NCBI RefSeq assembly: GCF_022213065.1
Contig: NZ_JAKLJA010000001.1
Location: forward strand, 248,001-312,000
From: Paraburkholderia tagetis
GTDB taxonomy: Bacteria; Pseudomonadota; Gammaproteobacteria; Burkholderiales; Burkholderiaceae
DNA length: 64,000 nt
Direction of reading: 5' to 3'
Shown here: positions 42,306-51,218 of the stretch, one piece after another
Numbering within the stretch: position 1 is the stretch's first letter
How the letters are laid out: every line of letters starts with the position of its first letter
Translations under genes and position numbers: made by a program
Notes under the pieces: generated by a model
Database searches by the model: none
Told to the model about the DNA's origin: nothing
What the model saw: only the letters and a program-made list of their open reading frames with translations

Positions 42306-43214
42306 ATGCGAAGATTGCCTCCTCTGCGTTCGCTGCAGGCGTTCGAGGCGGTTGCGCGGCATCGCAGTTTCAAGGACGCCGCGCAAGAGCTCAACGTGAC
42401 GCCGACGGCATTGAGCCATCAGATCCGCACGTTGGAAGAAGCGTGTGGGAAGCCACTCTTTGCACGACAGCCACGACCCATTCGGCTCACTGCAGCCGGA
42501 CAACTTCTGTATCCGGCCCTGCGCAGGGGATTCGATTCATTCGCGGATGCGCTTTCCACGGTTGCCGCAATGGGCGGCAGCGTCGCGCTACGGATCACCA
42601 GCCCGAACGCCTTCGCGAGTCACTGGCTGGTTCCGCGGCTGTCGCCATGGCACGAGTCTCACCCCGAGATTGCGCTGCAGATTATCGGCACCGATGCCGT
42701 CCTCGATCTGGACGCGGGCGAAGCCGACGTCGCGATACGCTACGCACACGCGGCGCCAAAAGGTCTGGTATGTGAAGAGATCGCGCGAGATGCGTTCTAC
42801 CCCGTGGCCAGCCCCGGCCTTCTTGGGACAGACAATGCACGCCCGATTGCGGCGATGGATCTGCTTCGATTTCCTCTGATCCATTACGAGTGGACGAACG
42901 GAGATCCCGAGGCGCCTTGCTGGTCGCGCTGGTTTTCTGCTTCGGGTGCATTGGCATCCGCGTCCACGCCGCTTCGCAGCAAGCGTGATTTGAGCTTTCG
43001 GGAAGAACTTCACGCGATTGACGCTGTGCTCGCCGGCCAGGGAATCGCGCTGTGCAGCGACATCGTACTGGAGCGGGCACTGCTGAGCGGAGCGCTCGTG
43101 AAAGTGCATCCCTTTGCATTGCCTGGCTATGGCTTCTACGTCGCCCATCTTGCGGAGCATGCGAGGTCCGCCGCAGTGCGCAGCTTTGTAGAGTGGGTGG
43201 TCTGCGCCGGCTAG
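42306..43214 (+). CDS. LysR-family regulator (GcvA-like)
   Basis: A 302-residue regulator starting MRRLPPLRSLQAFEAVARHR, with the helix-turn-helix SFKDAAQELNVTPTALSHQI and the GcvA-subgroup features FARQPRPIRLT, DAGEADVAIRYAHA and the late QGIALCSDIVLE. It diverges from the BBE-type oxidase across 133 bases, the common layout of a LysR protein and its target. The two genes form an isolated regulatory pair. Confidence 0.9.
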   Translation: MRRLPPLRSLQAFEAVARHRSFKDAAQELNVTPTALSHQIRTLEEACGKPLFARQPRPIRLTAAGQLLYPALRRGFDSFADALSTVAAMGGSVALRITSPNAFASHWLVPRLSPWHESHPEIALQIIGTDAVLDLDAGEADVAIRYAHAAPKGLVCEEIARDAFYPVASPGLLGTDNARPIAAMDLLRFPLIHYEWTNGDPEAPCWSRWFSASGALASASTPLRSKRDLSFREELHAIDAVLAGQGIALCSDIVLERALLSGALVKVHPFALPGYGFYVAHLAEHARSAAVRSFVEWVVCAG

Positions 43215-43328
43215 CTCCTGTGCAAGTCAAACAGGATATCCATATTCCTGGCGTGGTTACTACCCGGAAGATGCGAATCGATCTTATTATCCCCTTTATT
43301 ACTATCTGTTACTGAACAGCCGATACTT

Positions 43329-43667
43329 ATGAAAACAACCCGCATGTTCATCGCGCTTGCCCTGGCCTCGGTGGCCGGTCATGCACCCAACGTGTTCGCC
43401 GCGGACGAGGCATACAGCCTGACGCTGAAAGACCACAAGTTCTCGCCAGCCGAACTGACCCTCCCTGCGGACAAGAAGGTGAAGGTTACGGTGAAGAATC
43501 TCGATGCGACGCCGGCTGAATTTGAAAGCGATGATTTCAAGGCAGAGAAGGTGATTCCCGCGGGCAAGCAAGTCGATGTCTTCATCGGACCGTTGAAGGC
43601 CGGCAAGTACGAGTTTCACGACGAGTACCACGAAGCAGAATCGAAGACCCATCTGATCGTCAAATAA
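43329..43667 (+). CDS. Periplasmic cupredoxin-domain protein (FtrB-like)
   Basis: A 112-residue exported protein: signal peptide to about residue 24 (ending NVFAA), then a cupredoxin-like beta-sandwich (FSPAELTLPADKKVKVTVKN, FIGPLKAGKYEFHDEYHE). It is cotranscribed with the FTR1-type permease 14 bases downstream. In the Bordetella Ftr system the equivalent protein is thought to oxidise or shuttle ferrous iron with copper. The full Ftr set also includes FtrA and FtrD, which are absent here. Confidence 0.83.
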   Translation: MKTTRMFIALALASVAGHAPNVFAADEAYSLTLKDHKFSPAELTLPADKKVKVTVKNLDATPAEFESDDFKAEKVIPAGKQVDVFIGPLKAGKYEFHDEYHEAESKTHLIVK

Positions 43668-43681
43668 GCGCGCGCAACATC

Positions 43682-44521
43682 ATGCTCTCCACCGCTCTCA
43701 TCGTCTTTCGCGAAGTCCTCGAAGCCGCCCTGGTCGTGTCGATCGTATTGGCGGCCACCAAAGGGGTCCTCAATCGTGGATGGTGGGTGAGCGGCGGCTT
43801 GCTCGGCGGTGTCATCGGCGCTGGGCTCATTGCCATGTTTGCGGACGTCATTTCGTCGTGGGCGTCGGGCATGGGCCAGGAAGTGTTCAACGCGGGCGTG
43901 ATGTTTATCGCGGTCGCCATGCTTGCGTGGCACTGCATCTGGATGGGCAAGCACAGCCGCGAAATGGCCCAGCAGATTTCCGCAGTGGGCAAGGCGGTGG
44001 CGGCGGGAAGCAGGCCGCTGACCGGGCTCGCGATTGTCGTTGGCGTGGCGGTGCTGCGCGAGGGTTCGGAGGCGGTTCTGTTCCTGTATGGCATCGCAGC
44101 GGGAGACGCGGGGCAGACGTCGCAGATGATCATCGGCGGACTGCTGGGTGTCTTTGGCGGTGTCGGTCTTGGCGCCGCGATGTACGCAGGTCTTCTGCAG
44201 ATTCCACTCAAGCGCCTCTTTGCGGTGACCAACGCACTTGTCGTCCTGCTTGCCGCGGGTATGGCGAGCCAGGGCGTGGGCTACCTGGCGTCGGTGGGCA
44301 TCTTGCCGTCGTGGGGCGATACGGTCTGGGACACGTCCTGGCTGCTCAGGGAGTCCAGCGTCGTCGGCAAGATGCTTCATACACTCATTGGCTATACCGC
44401 GCGTCCGGCCGGCATCCAGATCGCGGCCTACATCGCGACCCTGGTCATCATCGTGTTTCTCTCGCGCGCAGTGGGCCGTCCACAGCGCGCTACAGGGCAG
44501 CAGTCACGACAATCAGCGTAA
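43682..44521 (+). CDS. FTR1/EfeU-family iron permease
   Basis: A 279-residue membrane protein with about seven segments and two iron-binding R-E-x-x-E motifs: Arg10-Glu11-Val-Leu-Glu14 (FREVLEAALV) and Arg126-Glu127-Gly-Ser-Glu130 (LREGSEAVLF). It follows the cupredoxin gene by 14 bases. Together they likely import ferrous iron after oxidation in the periplasm. The AT-rich region before the operon (43220-43320) is a plausible place for iron control, but no clear Fur box was seen. Confidence 0.9.
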   Translation: MLSTALIVFREVLEAALVVSIVLAATKGVLNRGWWVSGGLLGGVIGAGLIAMFADVISSWASGMGQEVFNAGVMFIAVAMLAWHCIWMGKHSREMAQQISAVGKAVAAGSRPLTGLAIVVGVAVLREGSEAVLFLYGIAAGDAGQTSQMIIGGLLGVFGGVGLGAAMYAGLLQIPLKRLFAVTNALVVLLAAGMASQGVGYLASVGILPSWGDTVWDTSWLLRESSVVGKMLHTLIGYTARPAGIQIAAYIATLVIIVFLSRAVGRPQRATGQQSRQSA

Positions 44522-44553
44522 GCCAGCCCGGCGAGACGGTGTCCGCATGGGTT

Positions 44554-44916
44554 TCAAGGCTTCACAACATGCCAAATGCCCTTGACTCCGTCGCCGTTCA
44601 TCTGACCGGGTTGTTTGTCGTTTGCGAAGCGATACAGGGGGCGCCCCTTGTACGTCCACTGATGCTTGCCCTCACGGGCGGCGATGAGCCCCCAGTCGCC
44701 ACTCGTCTTGTCGTATGAGTCGGCGACGGCAGCGGGCCACAGCGCCGCGCAGGCGTCAACGCAGGCGCTTTTGCCTGGCACCGTATCCTTGTCGAACGCG
44801 TAGAGCGTCATCCCGTTGTCGTCAACCACCATCCCGTTTGAAATCTTCGGCGTCTCGGCAAATGACGACGCAACCGGAAGAGCACAAGCCACGATGCACC
44901 ACAGCGTTTTGTTCAT
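44554..44916 (-). CDS. Secreted protein with YxFxxD-type repeats (COG4315-like)
   Basis: A 120-residue exported protein with a signal peptide ending SSFAE. It carries two copies of the family motif, LYAFDKD and LYRFANDKQPG, and the Cys pair SACVDACAALWPA. The function is unknown in the family; links to copper or redox stress have been proposed. It converges on the FTR1 gene, so it is not in that operon. No lipobox Cys follows the signal peptide, so it is probably soluble. Confidence 0.8.
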   Translation of the reverse strand: MNKTLWCIVACALPVASSFAETPKISNGMVVDDNGMTLYAFDKDTVPGKSACVDACAALWPAAVADSYDKTSGDWGLIAAREGKHQWTYKGRPLYRFANDKQPGQMNGDGVKGIWHVVKP

Positions 44917-45244
44917 GTTTTTAGTCCCGTTATAGGCGCGGCGACAGCATCACCGCACGACCACGCAATATGAAAGCCGCAAATGGAATACTGCGTCTTG
45001 CCAGAGGCGATTCCTCCCTGACTGCGGCAAGGGGTAAACGACTGCAGGCGCGTAATATTCCATGTGTCGTGCAACTGCGTCGCGGCCGGCTCGCGCTTCG
45101 GTGCACTCAAAAAAGCCGAAGGCGCCCTTGTTAAGGGCTGCAAAATGGACAAGCATATACAAGGAGAACACGACGAAGTGGAGGCTGGCCAGGGTTTCGG
45201 GCAATCGCTCGCACTCTCCTCCACGAACCCAGAGGAGACGACAG
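44917..45244. other. Intergenic region before the second NCS1 permease
   Basis: A 328-base gap between divergent genes. An in-frame upward extension of the permease exists from 45062 but has no ribosome site or NCS1-like sequence. Nothing else was recognised. Confidence 0.5.
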
Positions 45245-46702
45245 ATGGACATCCATACCCCTTCCCCCGGCCTCCACAACGAAGATCTCGCGCCCGCCAG
45301 GGAGTGCAACTGGGGGGCCTTCAGCATCTTCAACGTCTGGACCTCGGACGTGCACAGCCTCTGGGGCTACTATCTCGCTGCCAGCCTGTTCCTGCTGTGC
45401 GGCAGCTTTATCAACTTCATACTGGCGATGGGGCTCAGCTCGCTGGTGATCTTCGCGCTGATGAACCTGATTGGCTTCGCAGGCGAAAAGACCGGCGTGC
45501 CTTACCCGGTGCTGGCGCGCGCCTCCTTCGGCGTGTGGGGCGCCAATCTGGCCGCTCTGGTGCGCGCCGTGGTGGCCTGTTTCTGGTACGGCGCGCAGAC
45601 TGCGGCGGCTTCGGGCGCGATAGTCTCGCTGCTGATCCGAAACGATAGCCTGATGCAGTTCTACAAAGGCACGCACTTCCTCGGCCATTCGGGGTTGGAG
45701 GTGATCTGCTACGTGATCATCTGGGCCTTGCAACTGCTCATTATCCAGAAGGGCATGGAGACGGTGCGTAAATTCCAGGACTGGGCCGGTCCGGCGGTGT
45801 GGGTCGCGATGCTGATCCTGGCGGTCGGCCTGTGCATCAAGGCGGGTGGCTTCTCCTTCAGCCACGGCATTCCAATGAATGCGCTACTCGATAAGACCAA
45901 GGACGCCGGCGTCAGCGGCGAGCCCGGTTCATTCTGGGCGCTCATGGCCGTGGGGGCGACCTGGATCACCTACTTCGCGGCGCTGTACCTGAACTTCTGC
46001 GACTTCTCGCGCTACGCGAAGAACCGCAATGCAGTGAAGAAAGGCAATCTGTGGGGCTTGCCGGTCAACCTGATTGCGTTCTCGCTGGTCGCTGGCATCA
46101 CCACCATCGCCGCCTTCAAGGTGTATGGCGAAGTGCTGTTGCACCCCGAACAGATCTCCGCCAAGTTCGATAGCTGGGTGTTGGCGCTCATCGCGGCGCT
46201 GACCTTCGCGGTCGCCACGCTAGGCATCAACGTGGTAGCCAATTTCGTTTCGGCGTCGTTTGATATCTCTAACGTGTTCCCCAGGCAGATCAGCTTCAAG
46301 CTGGGCGGCTACATTGCCGCGGCGATCGCGCTGGTGCTTTACCCGTTCGCGCCGTGGGAAGGCAACGCCGCGCATTTCGTGAATGCCGTCGGCGCCACGA
46401 TGGGCCCGCTGCTAGGGATCATCCTGGCGGACTACTATCTGGTGGCCAAGGGCAACATCAATGTCGCGGCGCTCTACCAGGAACACGGCGAGTACCGCTA
46501 CGAAGGCGGCTGGAACGTCAATGCGGTAGCTGCCGCGGCGATCGGCAGCGTGTTTTCGACTTTCCTGCCCAACTTCACCACCTTGCTGCCAGCCTGGTGG
46601 AATACCTATGGCTGGTTCTTCGGCGTATTGATCGGCGGGGGCCTGTATATGATCATGATGACCCTGCGGCCGCGTACCGTGACCGCGGTGACTCAGCCTT
46701 AA
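45245..46702 (+). CDS. NCS1-family nucleobase/hydantoin/allantoin permease
   Basis: A 485-residue symporter with 12 predicted segments, start MDIHTPSPG after AGAGGAGACGAC. The family stretches NVWTSDVHSLWGYYLA, FGVWGANLAALVRAVVACFW and LGIILADYYLV match the PucI/HyuP branch. It is not closely related to the permease at 36998 beyond the shared fold. It stands alone without purine or hydantoin enzymes nearby, so the substrate is not known. Confidence 0.87.
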   Translation: MDIHTPSPGLHNEDLAPARECNWGAFSIFNVWTSDVHSLWGYYLAASLFLLCGSFINFILAMGLSSLVIFALMNLIGFAGEKTGVPYPVLARASFGVWGANLAALVRAVVACFWYGAQTAAASGAIVSLLIRNDSLMQFYKGTHFLGHSGLEVICYVIIWALQLLIIQKGMETVRKFQDWAGPAVWVAMLILAVGLCIKAGGFSFSHGIPMNALLDKTKDAGVSGEPGSFWALMAVGATWITYFAALYLNFCDFSRYAKNRNAVKKGNLWGLPVNLIAFSLVAGITTIAAFKVYGEVLLHPEQISAKFDSWVLALIAALTFAVATLGINVVANFVSASFDISNVFPRQISFKLGGYIAAAIALVLYPFAPWEGNAAHFVNAVGATMGPLLGIILADYYLVAKGNINVAALYQEHGEYRYEGGWNVNAVAAAAIGSVFSTFLPNFTTLLPAWWNTYGWFFGVLIGGGLYMIMMTLRPRTVTAVTQP

Positions 46703-46745
46703 GGGCTTTGTTGGGTTCGGAGCGGCTAGCGAGGGCGAGTAATCG

Positions 46746-47252
46746 TCAGCGCTGCGCCGCTTTTTTCCAGCCGGATTCCACGAACACGCGGCACAGTTCA
46801 GCCATGCCTTTCGCGTCTTCTGCGTCGAAGCGCGCGAGGTGCGGGCTGTCCACGTCCCACACGCCGATGAGCGAGCCGTCCGCTGCCACGAGCGGCACGA
46901 CGATCTCCGATTGCGAAGCCGAATCGCAGGCGATATGGCCCGCGAACGCGTGCACGTCGGCGACGAGCTGGATGTCGCGCGTCTGGGCGGCGGTGCCGCA
47001 TACGCCCTTGCCGAGCGGGATGCGCACGCAGGCGGGCTTGCCCTGGAACGGGCCGACCACGAGTTCAGTGCCGTCGAAGAAGTAGAAGCCGGCCCAGTTC
47101 AGCCCTTCGAGCGAGTTGAACACGAGCGACGAAAAGTTCGCCGCGTTGGCGATGACATCGGCCTCGCCTTCGATCAGCGCGCGCGCCTGAGCGGCGAGCG
47201 TTTCATAGAGAGCGGGTTTGTCGGCGGGCAGGGCGTCGGAAAGCGAAAACAT
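46746..47252 (-). CDS. msrC: Free methionine-(R)-sulfoxide reductase (GAF domain)
   Basis: A cytoplasmic single-GAF enzyme that reduces free Met-R-sulfoxide using thioredoxin. 168 residues with the three Cys at 75, 85 and 109, spaced 10 and 24 apart exactly as in E. coli MsrC (84, 94 and 118). The motifs are GKPACVRIPLGKGVCGTAAQ, AGHIACDSASQSEIVVPL and IGVWDVDSP. It starts alone and serves oxidative stress repair. Confidence 0.92.
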   Translation of the reverse strand: MFSLSDALPADKPALYETLAAQARALIEGEADVIANAANFSSLVFNSLEGLNWAGFYFFDGTELVVGPFQGKPACVRIPLGKGVCGTAAQTRDIQLVADVHAFAGHIACDSASQSEIVVPLVAADGSLIGVWDVDSPHLARFDAEDAKGMAELCRVFVESGWKKAAQR

Positions 47253-47364
47253 GGGGAAAGTACCGGGTTGGGCGAAAAGCGCGCAAGCGCCATCGCGTCG
47301 AACGAGGGCGCCAGTTTAGGCCACTTCGCGCATTCTTGCCGGGCGCGAGACGCTAAAAACAGGA

Positions 47365-48729
47365 TCAAACGAAGGCGTGCGGATAGCCCTGCGCAACCAG
47401 CCACTGGCGAATCATGCGCGCGGTGTCGGCGTCGAGCGACTTGAGCGTTTCATGTGCGCTCTCGTGCGTTTTTTTGTGCGCGCTTTCATGCGCGCTATCG
47501 TGGGCATCCTCGCGCATTAGCGCCTGAACGATGGGCGCGAGCGGCACGCCTTGCAGATGCCAGACGCCGAGCGGTTGATCGGGGCTCACGACGACATCGG
47601 CCTCGCCGACGATGTCGCCGTCGATCACGGGCGCGCGTGCGATTGCAAGCTGGCCGAAGTCGGGGACCTGATGGGTGGGCGCGTCGTCCGGCCAGTGGCT
47701 GCGCGCCTGCCAGAACGGCGAACCGCCAAAGCGCTGCTCGAGCGCGTAGAAGTCGCGACCCATACGCGCGAAGCGCATGAAGAGATGCTCGATGCGCTGC
47801 TGATGGAAGCGCAGCGCAAGCTCGGCGCGCTCGGGCCGGCTGATAAGCGTGTGAATCACGGCAGGTGCCTCCAGGGCCGACGAGAGCGACTGGAAGATGC
47901 CGTTGCCCGCGAGCGGATCCACGGCCATTGCCGCGTCGCCCACGCGCAGCCAGTTGGGTGCACCGGTGCTCCCGCACAGCGTGGCCGTGCTGCTGCGCGC
48001 ATGGAGCCGCACCTGCTCGCAGGTCTCGCCGGCGAAGAACGCGCCCGCGAGCGGCGAGCGCCGCATGCGCGTGCAGAACGCCAGCAGCTCGTCGCGTTGC
48101 GGCAGCTCCGTGCTTGCGACGTCGAGCGCCATCTGCCAGTAGCGGCGACCGTCCGGCAGGCGCGCCATCCAGGCCCAGCCGTCTTGCAGGCTTTCCATGG
48201 CCGAGGCAGCGGTGCCCGGTGCGCCTTGCCAGACGTTGATGAGGCTTAGCGTTTGTGGACCGCGCGTGGCGTCGCGCATGAGCGGCGCGAGCCTGCCCCG
48301 TGCTTCGACGAGAAAGTCGGCGTTCAGCGAGAGCGGCCCGTCGGCGGTCTCGATCATCAGGTCGTGCGTGCTGGGCGTCGATTGCACCGAGCGCACCATC
48401 GCCTCGACGACCTCGACGCCCGCTCCGCGCAGATCGTCGCGCAATGCCGCGTCGAAGGCGTGCCGGTCGACCAGAAACTCCGTGTTGACCGTTTGCGTGA
48501 TGCCATTCCAGAACGTGGTGCGTGCGCATGGTCCTTCTGCACACACGGCGGCGCGAAAGAGGCCGGCGCGGCGCAGGCTCTCGAGCACACGCATCGACAG
48601 GCCTTCCACGGCCTCGAAGCGGCGCTTGTCGCTCACCACGGTCACCGCGTAGCCGAGCGTCGCCAGTGCGCGCGCCACGGCAGCGCCTGCGGGGCCGGCG
48701 CCGAGCACGACGATCCGTGGGGCCGTCAT
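47365..48729 (-). CDS. FAD-dependent oxidoreductase (tryptophan-halogenase/LodB-like)
   Basis: A 454-residue flavoprotein: dinucleotide motif VVLGAGPAGAAVARALATLG at the N-terminus, DFLVEARGR midway, and the flavin-binding RVGDAAMAVDPLAGNGIFQS, in the style of LodB, QhpG and related enzymes that modify Trp in a partner protein. It is not a classical Trp halogenase because the WxWxIP motif was not seen. A His-rich tail (HDSAHESAHKKTHESAHETL) near residue 420 is unusual. Its start overlaps the stop of the 75-residue gene at 48726 by ATGA, so the two are translationally coupled. Its substrate is unknown; the small partner is a candidate. Confidence 0.8.
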   Translation of the reverse strand: MTAPRIVVLGAGPAGAAVARALATLGYAVTVVSDKRRFEAVEGLSMRVLESLRRAGLFRAAVCAEGPCARTTFWNGITQTVNTEFLVDRHAFDAALRDDLRGAGVEVVEAMVRSVQSTPSTHDLMIETADGPLSLNADFLVEARGRLAPLMRDATRGPQTLSLINVWQGAPGTAASAMESLQDGWAWMARLPDGRRYWQMALDVASTELPQRDELLAFCTRMRRSPLAGAFFAGETCEQVRLHARSSTATLCGSTGAPNWLRVGDAAMAVDPLAGNGIFQSLSSALEAPAVIHTLISRPERAELALRFHQQRIEHLFMRFARMGRDFYALEQRFGGSPFWQARSHWPDDAPTHQVPDFGQLAIARAPVIDGDIVGEADVVVSPDQPLGVWHLQGVPLAPIVQALMREDAHDSAHESAHKKTHESAHETLKSLDADTARMIRQWLVAQGYPHAFV

Positions 48730-48953
48730 GATGCGAGTAAGCGCCGTTCGGCGCCGGTGAAGGCCGCGTGCGTGAGCAGTGCTTTGCGGTTCGTTCCGGG
48801 ATTGAGCGTTAGCCGGGCCGCGACGTAGTCGTTGAGCGCGGCGGTGACGCTGCTCACGCCCTCGGGGACGCCATATTCATTAGACATGCAAAGCATATAT
48901 GCGGCTTGCAACTGGTGTGGGACCACCGCTCCTGAAGGAAAGAAGTCTTGCAT
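48726..48953 (-). CDS. Small protein of unknown function coupled to the flavoenzyme
   Basis: A 75-residue protein, start MQDFFPSGAVVPHQLQAAYM with a strong AAGGGGGA ribosome site; upstream in-frame ATGs lack one. It contains one Cys (LCMSNEY), two Phe next to each other at the N-terminus and no Trp. It is predicted mainly helical and has no signal peptide or membrane segment. Its stop overlaps the start of the flavoenzyme gene by 4 bases, which makes a two-gene operon. No family was recognised. Confidence 0.7.
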   Translation of the reverse strand: MQDFFPSGAVVPHQLQAAYMLCMSNEYGVPEGVSSVTAALNDYVAARLTLNPGTNRKALLTHAAFTGAERRLLAS

Positions 48954-49305
48954 GCCGTCCCCCTTAAGCGTGTATTGGTTCGCCACCTGCATCGGTGCCG
49001 TGCGTGAACAAGTCCGTTTAATTTTGCACAGATGTCGAGGCGAATCCATCCGGTGAACAACGCATATCGCCGGGTTGCAGGGGTGTGTTCTTCCTGGTGT
49101 TTTGCCCTGGGGGATGCACGCTGGATAGGGCGCGAAGCAAGCAGGAATCGAGCCGAATTGCATGCGTTGTGCATGATCGTTCGTTCACGTTTAATGCATG
49201 AGCGGCACGATCATTCGTACTGCTGCTTGATTACGCAAAAGCGCACGCAAAAACGCAAACAAGAACGCAAGCAAGAATGGCGCGGCGGCTGGGTGCGCGA
49301 TCGAC
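48954..49305. other. Intergenic region with ACGCAA repeats
   Basis: A 352-base gap upstream of the small-protein operon and downstream of the zinc-ribbon-like gene. At 49233-49270 the hexamer ACGCAA occurs four times at 12, 8 and 12 base spacing in an A-rich stretch. It probably holds the operon promoter; no coding frame or RNA was recognised. Confidence 0.5.
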
Positions 49306-49584
49306 TCAGCCGTTGTTTGCGCCGCCCGTTTGGTCTGCGTTATCGAGCGCCTTGCGCTCGCGCCGTTCCTCGTTGCCGCGGCGTGCGCGCATGCGCTGGC
49401 GCGAGAGGACATGGATGACCTCGCCGGTGCTGGCGTTCTCGGGAATTTCGTTGCGGATCACGTTGGCCACCATCGGCAGCCCCTGGCGCTGGCGGTGCAA
49501 AGCGCGTGCGATTGCGCCACGGCAGACCGGCCCATGGCAATCCCACTCGTCGCGCATTTTTCCGCAGTAACGACATTTTTCCAT
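49306..49584 (-). CDS. Small Cys-rich protein with a possible zinc ribbon
   Basis: A 92-residue basic protein starting MEKCRYCGKMRDEWDCHGPV. The pattern Cys4-x2-Cys7 with Cys16 and Cys21 could bind zinc. The rest is Arg-rich (SRQRMRARRGNEERRERKAL), suggesting nucleic-acid binding. The ribosome site is weak, and the start was placed at the Met before the first Cys. Function unknown. Coding on this strand is supported mainly by the ordered Cys motif. Confidence 0.55.
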   Translation of the reverse strand: MEKCRYCGKMRDEWDCHGPVCRGAIARALHRQRQGLPMVANVIRNEIPENASTGEVIHVLSRQRMRARRGNEERRERKALDNADQTGGANNG

Positions 49585-49796
49585 AAAGTTCAGTTTAACC
49601 GGAATCGTATGGGGTTTTAGGGGCGCGATCCCGTGCACATGCGCAGTGCCGCTGTAAGCAAGCCGAATGCTAGGTGCGCGCGCCAATGAGAACAAGCAGA
49701 GGACAAGCAGAGGGAAGCAGGCGCGCAGACGATGTGCCCGAGCGGGTTGCGCGGCGGTATCATCGGCTGCGGAGTTCGCGAGGCGGGAGCGGCACA

Positions 49797-50432
49797 ATGA
49801 CAGCGGCGACAGCGGCGGCAGCGGCAATCCACCTGGTCCTGTTCGACATGGAGGGCGTGCTCTCTCACTACGATCGCGAGGCGCGCGCCGTGCGGCTCGC
49901 GGCCCTGACCGGCACGACGCCCGCAGCGGTGCGCGAGGCGATCTGGGGCTCGGGGCTCGAAGCGCGCGCCGACGCGGGCGAACTCGCCCCCGATGTCTAC
50001 CTGCGCGCGCTAGGCGAATTGCTCGGCTGCGACATGGACCGCGAGACCTGGCTGGCGGCCCGGCGCGCATCCATCACGCCCAACGATGCGGCCATCGCAC
50101 TGGCAGGGCGTGCCGCGCAGCACTGCCGGATCGCGGTGCTGACCAACAACTGCGGCCTCGTCACCGATTACCTCGATTATCTGAATCCGCCCGTCGCGCA
50201 GTTGTTCGGCGAGTGCGTTTACGCGTGCGCGTCGTTTGGGGCGACGAAGCCCGCCGCGCAGGCTTATCTCGGCTGCCTTGCGCAACTGGGCATTGCGCCG
50301 GACGAAACGCTCTTTATCGACGATGGCGAGGCGAACGTGCAAGGCGCGCTCGCCGCCGGGCTGCATGCGTGCCGCTTCGTCGATGTCGAAACGCTCGCGC
50401 GGGATCTTCAGCGCTTTGGCGTGATCGGCTGA
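49797..50432 (+). CDS. HAD-superfamily hydrolase
   Basis: A 211-residue phosphatase-like protein, start MTAATAAAAA after GGGAGC. HAD motifs: I, LVLFDMEGVL, in which Glu stands where the usual second Asp of DxD lies; II, VLTNN; III, the Lys in FGATKPAAQAY; IV, LFIDDGEANVQGA. The cap is the small helical type. The Asp nucleophile and motif IV are intact, so it should be active. The substrate is unknown. Confidence 0.85.
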   Translation: MTAATAAAAAIHLVLFDMEGVLSHYDREARAVRLAALTGTTPAAVREAIWGSGLEARADAGELAPDVYLRALGELLGCDMDRETWLAARRASITPNDAAIALAGRAAQHCRIAVLTNNCGLVTDYLDYLNPPVAQLFGECVYACASFGATKPAAQAYLGCLAQLGIAPDETLFIDDGEANVQGALAAGLHACRFVDVETLARDLQRFGVIG

Positions 50433-50462
50433 TGAGATTGTGAACAGGCCCTGGCCTGCGCA

Positions 50463-51167
50463 TCAGTCGCGCGCCGGAATCTCCAGGCCGCGCTTGACGG
50501 CCGGGCGCGCGAGGAAGGCGTCGAGCACGCGCGCAACGTGACGGAAGTCCTTGAAGCCCACCAGATCGCCGGCCTCGTAGAAACCGATGAGATTGCGCAC
50601 CCACGGGAACGTCGCCATGTCGGCGATCGTGTAGTGCTCGCCCATGAGCCACTTGCGGCCCGCGAGATGCTGGTCGAGCACGTTGAGCAGACGCCGCGAT
50701 TCGGCCACGTAGCGCTCGCGCGGGCGCTTGTCCTCATAGTCCTTGCCGGCGAACTTGTTGAAGAAACCCACCTGGCCGAACATCGGCCCGATGCCGCCCA
50801 TCTGGAACATGAGCCACTGAAGGGTTTCGTAGCGCTCGCGGCCTTCGCGTGCGAGGAACTGACCGCTCTTGTCGGCGAGATAGATCAGAATCGCGCCCGA
50901 TTCGAAGAGCGGAAGCGGCGCGCCATCGGGTCCGTTGGGATCGATGATCGCGGGAATCTTGTTGTTCGGATTGAGCGACAGGAATTCCGGCGACATCTGA
51001 TCGTTGGTGTCGAAGCGAACCAGATGCGGCTCGTAGGGCAACCCCGTTTCTTCCAGCATGATCGACACCTTGACGCCATTGGGCGTGGGCAGCGAATAGA
51101 GCTGGATGCGCTCGGGATGTTGCGCGGGCCATTTGGCATTGATGGGGAAGGCGGAGAGATCGTTCAT
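50463..51167 (-). CDS. Glutathione S-transferase, nu class (YghU/YfcG-like)
   Basis: A 234-residue cytoplasmic enzyme. The thioredoxin-like N-terminal half contains IQLYSLPTPNGVKVSIMLEE and NPNNKIPAI, and the C-terminal helical half LADKSGQFLAREGRERYETL and YTIADMATFPWV. Nu-class proteins act as disulfide or peroxide reductases with two glutathione molecules. It converges on the HAD gene and lies 51 bases behind the dienelactone hydrolase start side on the same strand, perhaps as a stress pair. Confidence 0.9.
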   Translation of the reverse strand: MNDLSAFPINAKWPAQHPERIQLYSLPTPNGVKVSIMLEETGLPYEPHLVRFDTNDQMSPEFLSLNPNNKIPAIIDPNGPDGAPLPLFESGAILIYLADKSGQFLAREGRERYETLQWLMFQMGGIGPMFGQVGFFNKFAGKDYEDKRPRERYVAESRRLLNVLDQHLAGRKWLMGEHYTIADMATFPWVRNLIGFYEAGDLVGFKDFRHVARVLDAFLARPAVKRGLEIPARD

Positions 51168-51218
51168 GCGATGTCCTGTGCAGATTAGTGGGTGTTGCCC
51201 GTCGCGCGCGCTTGGCGA

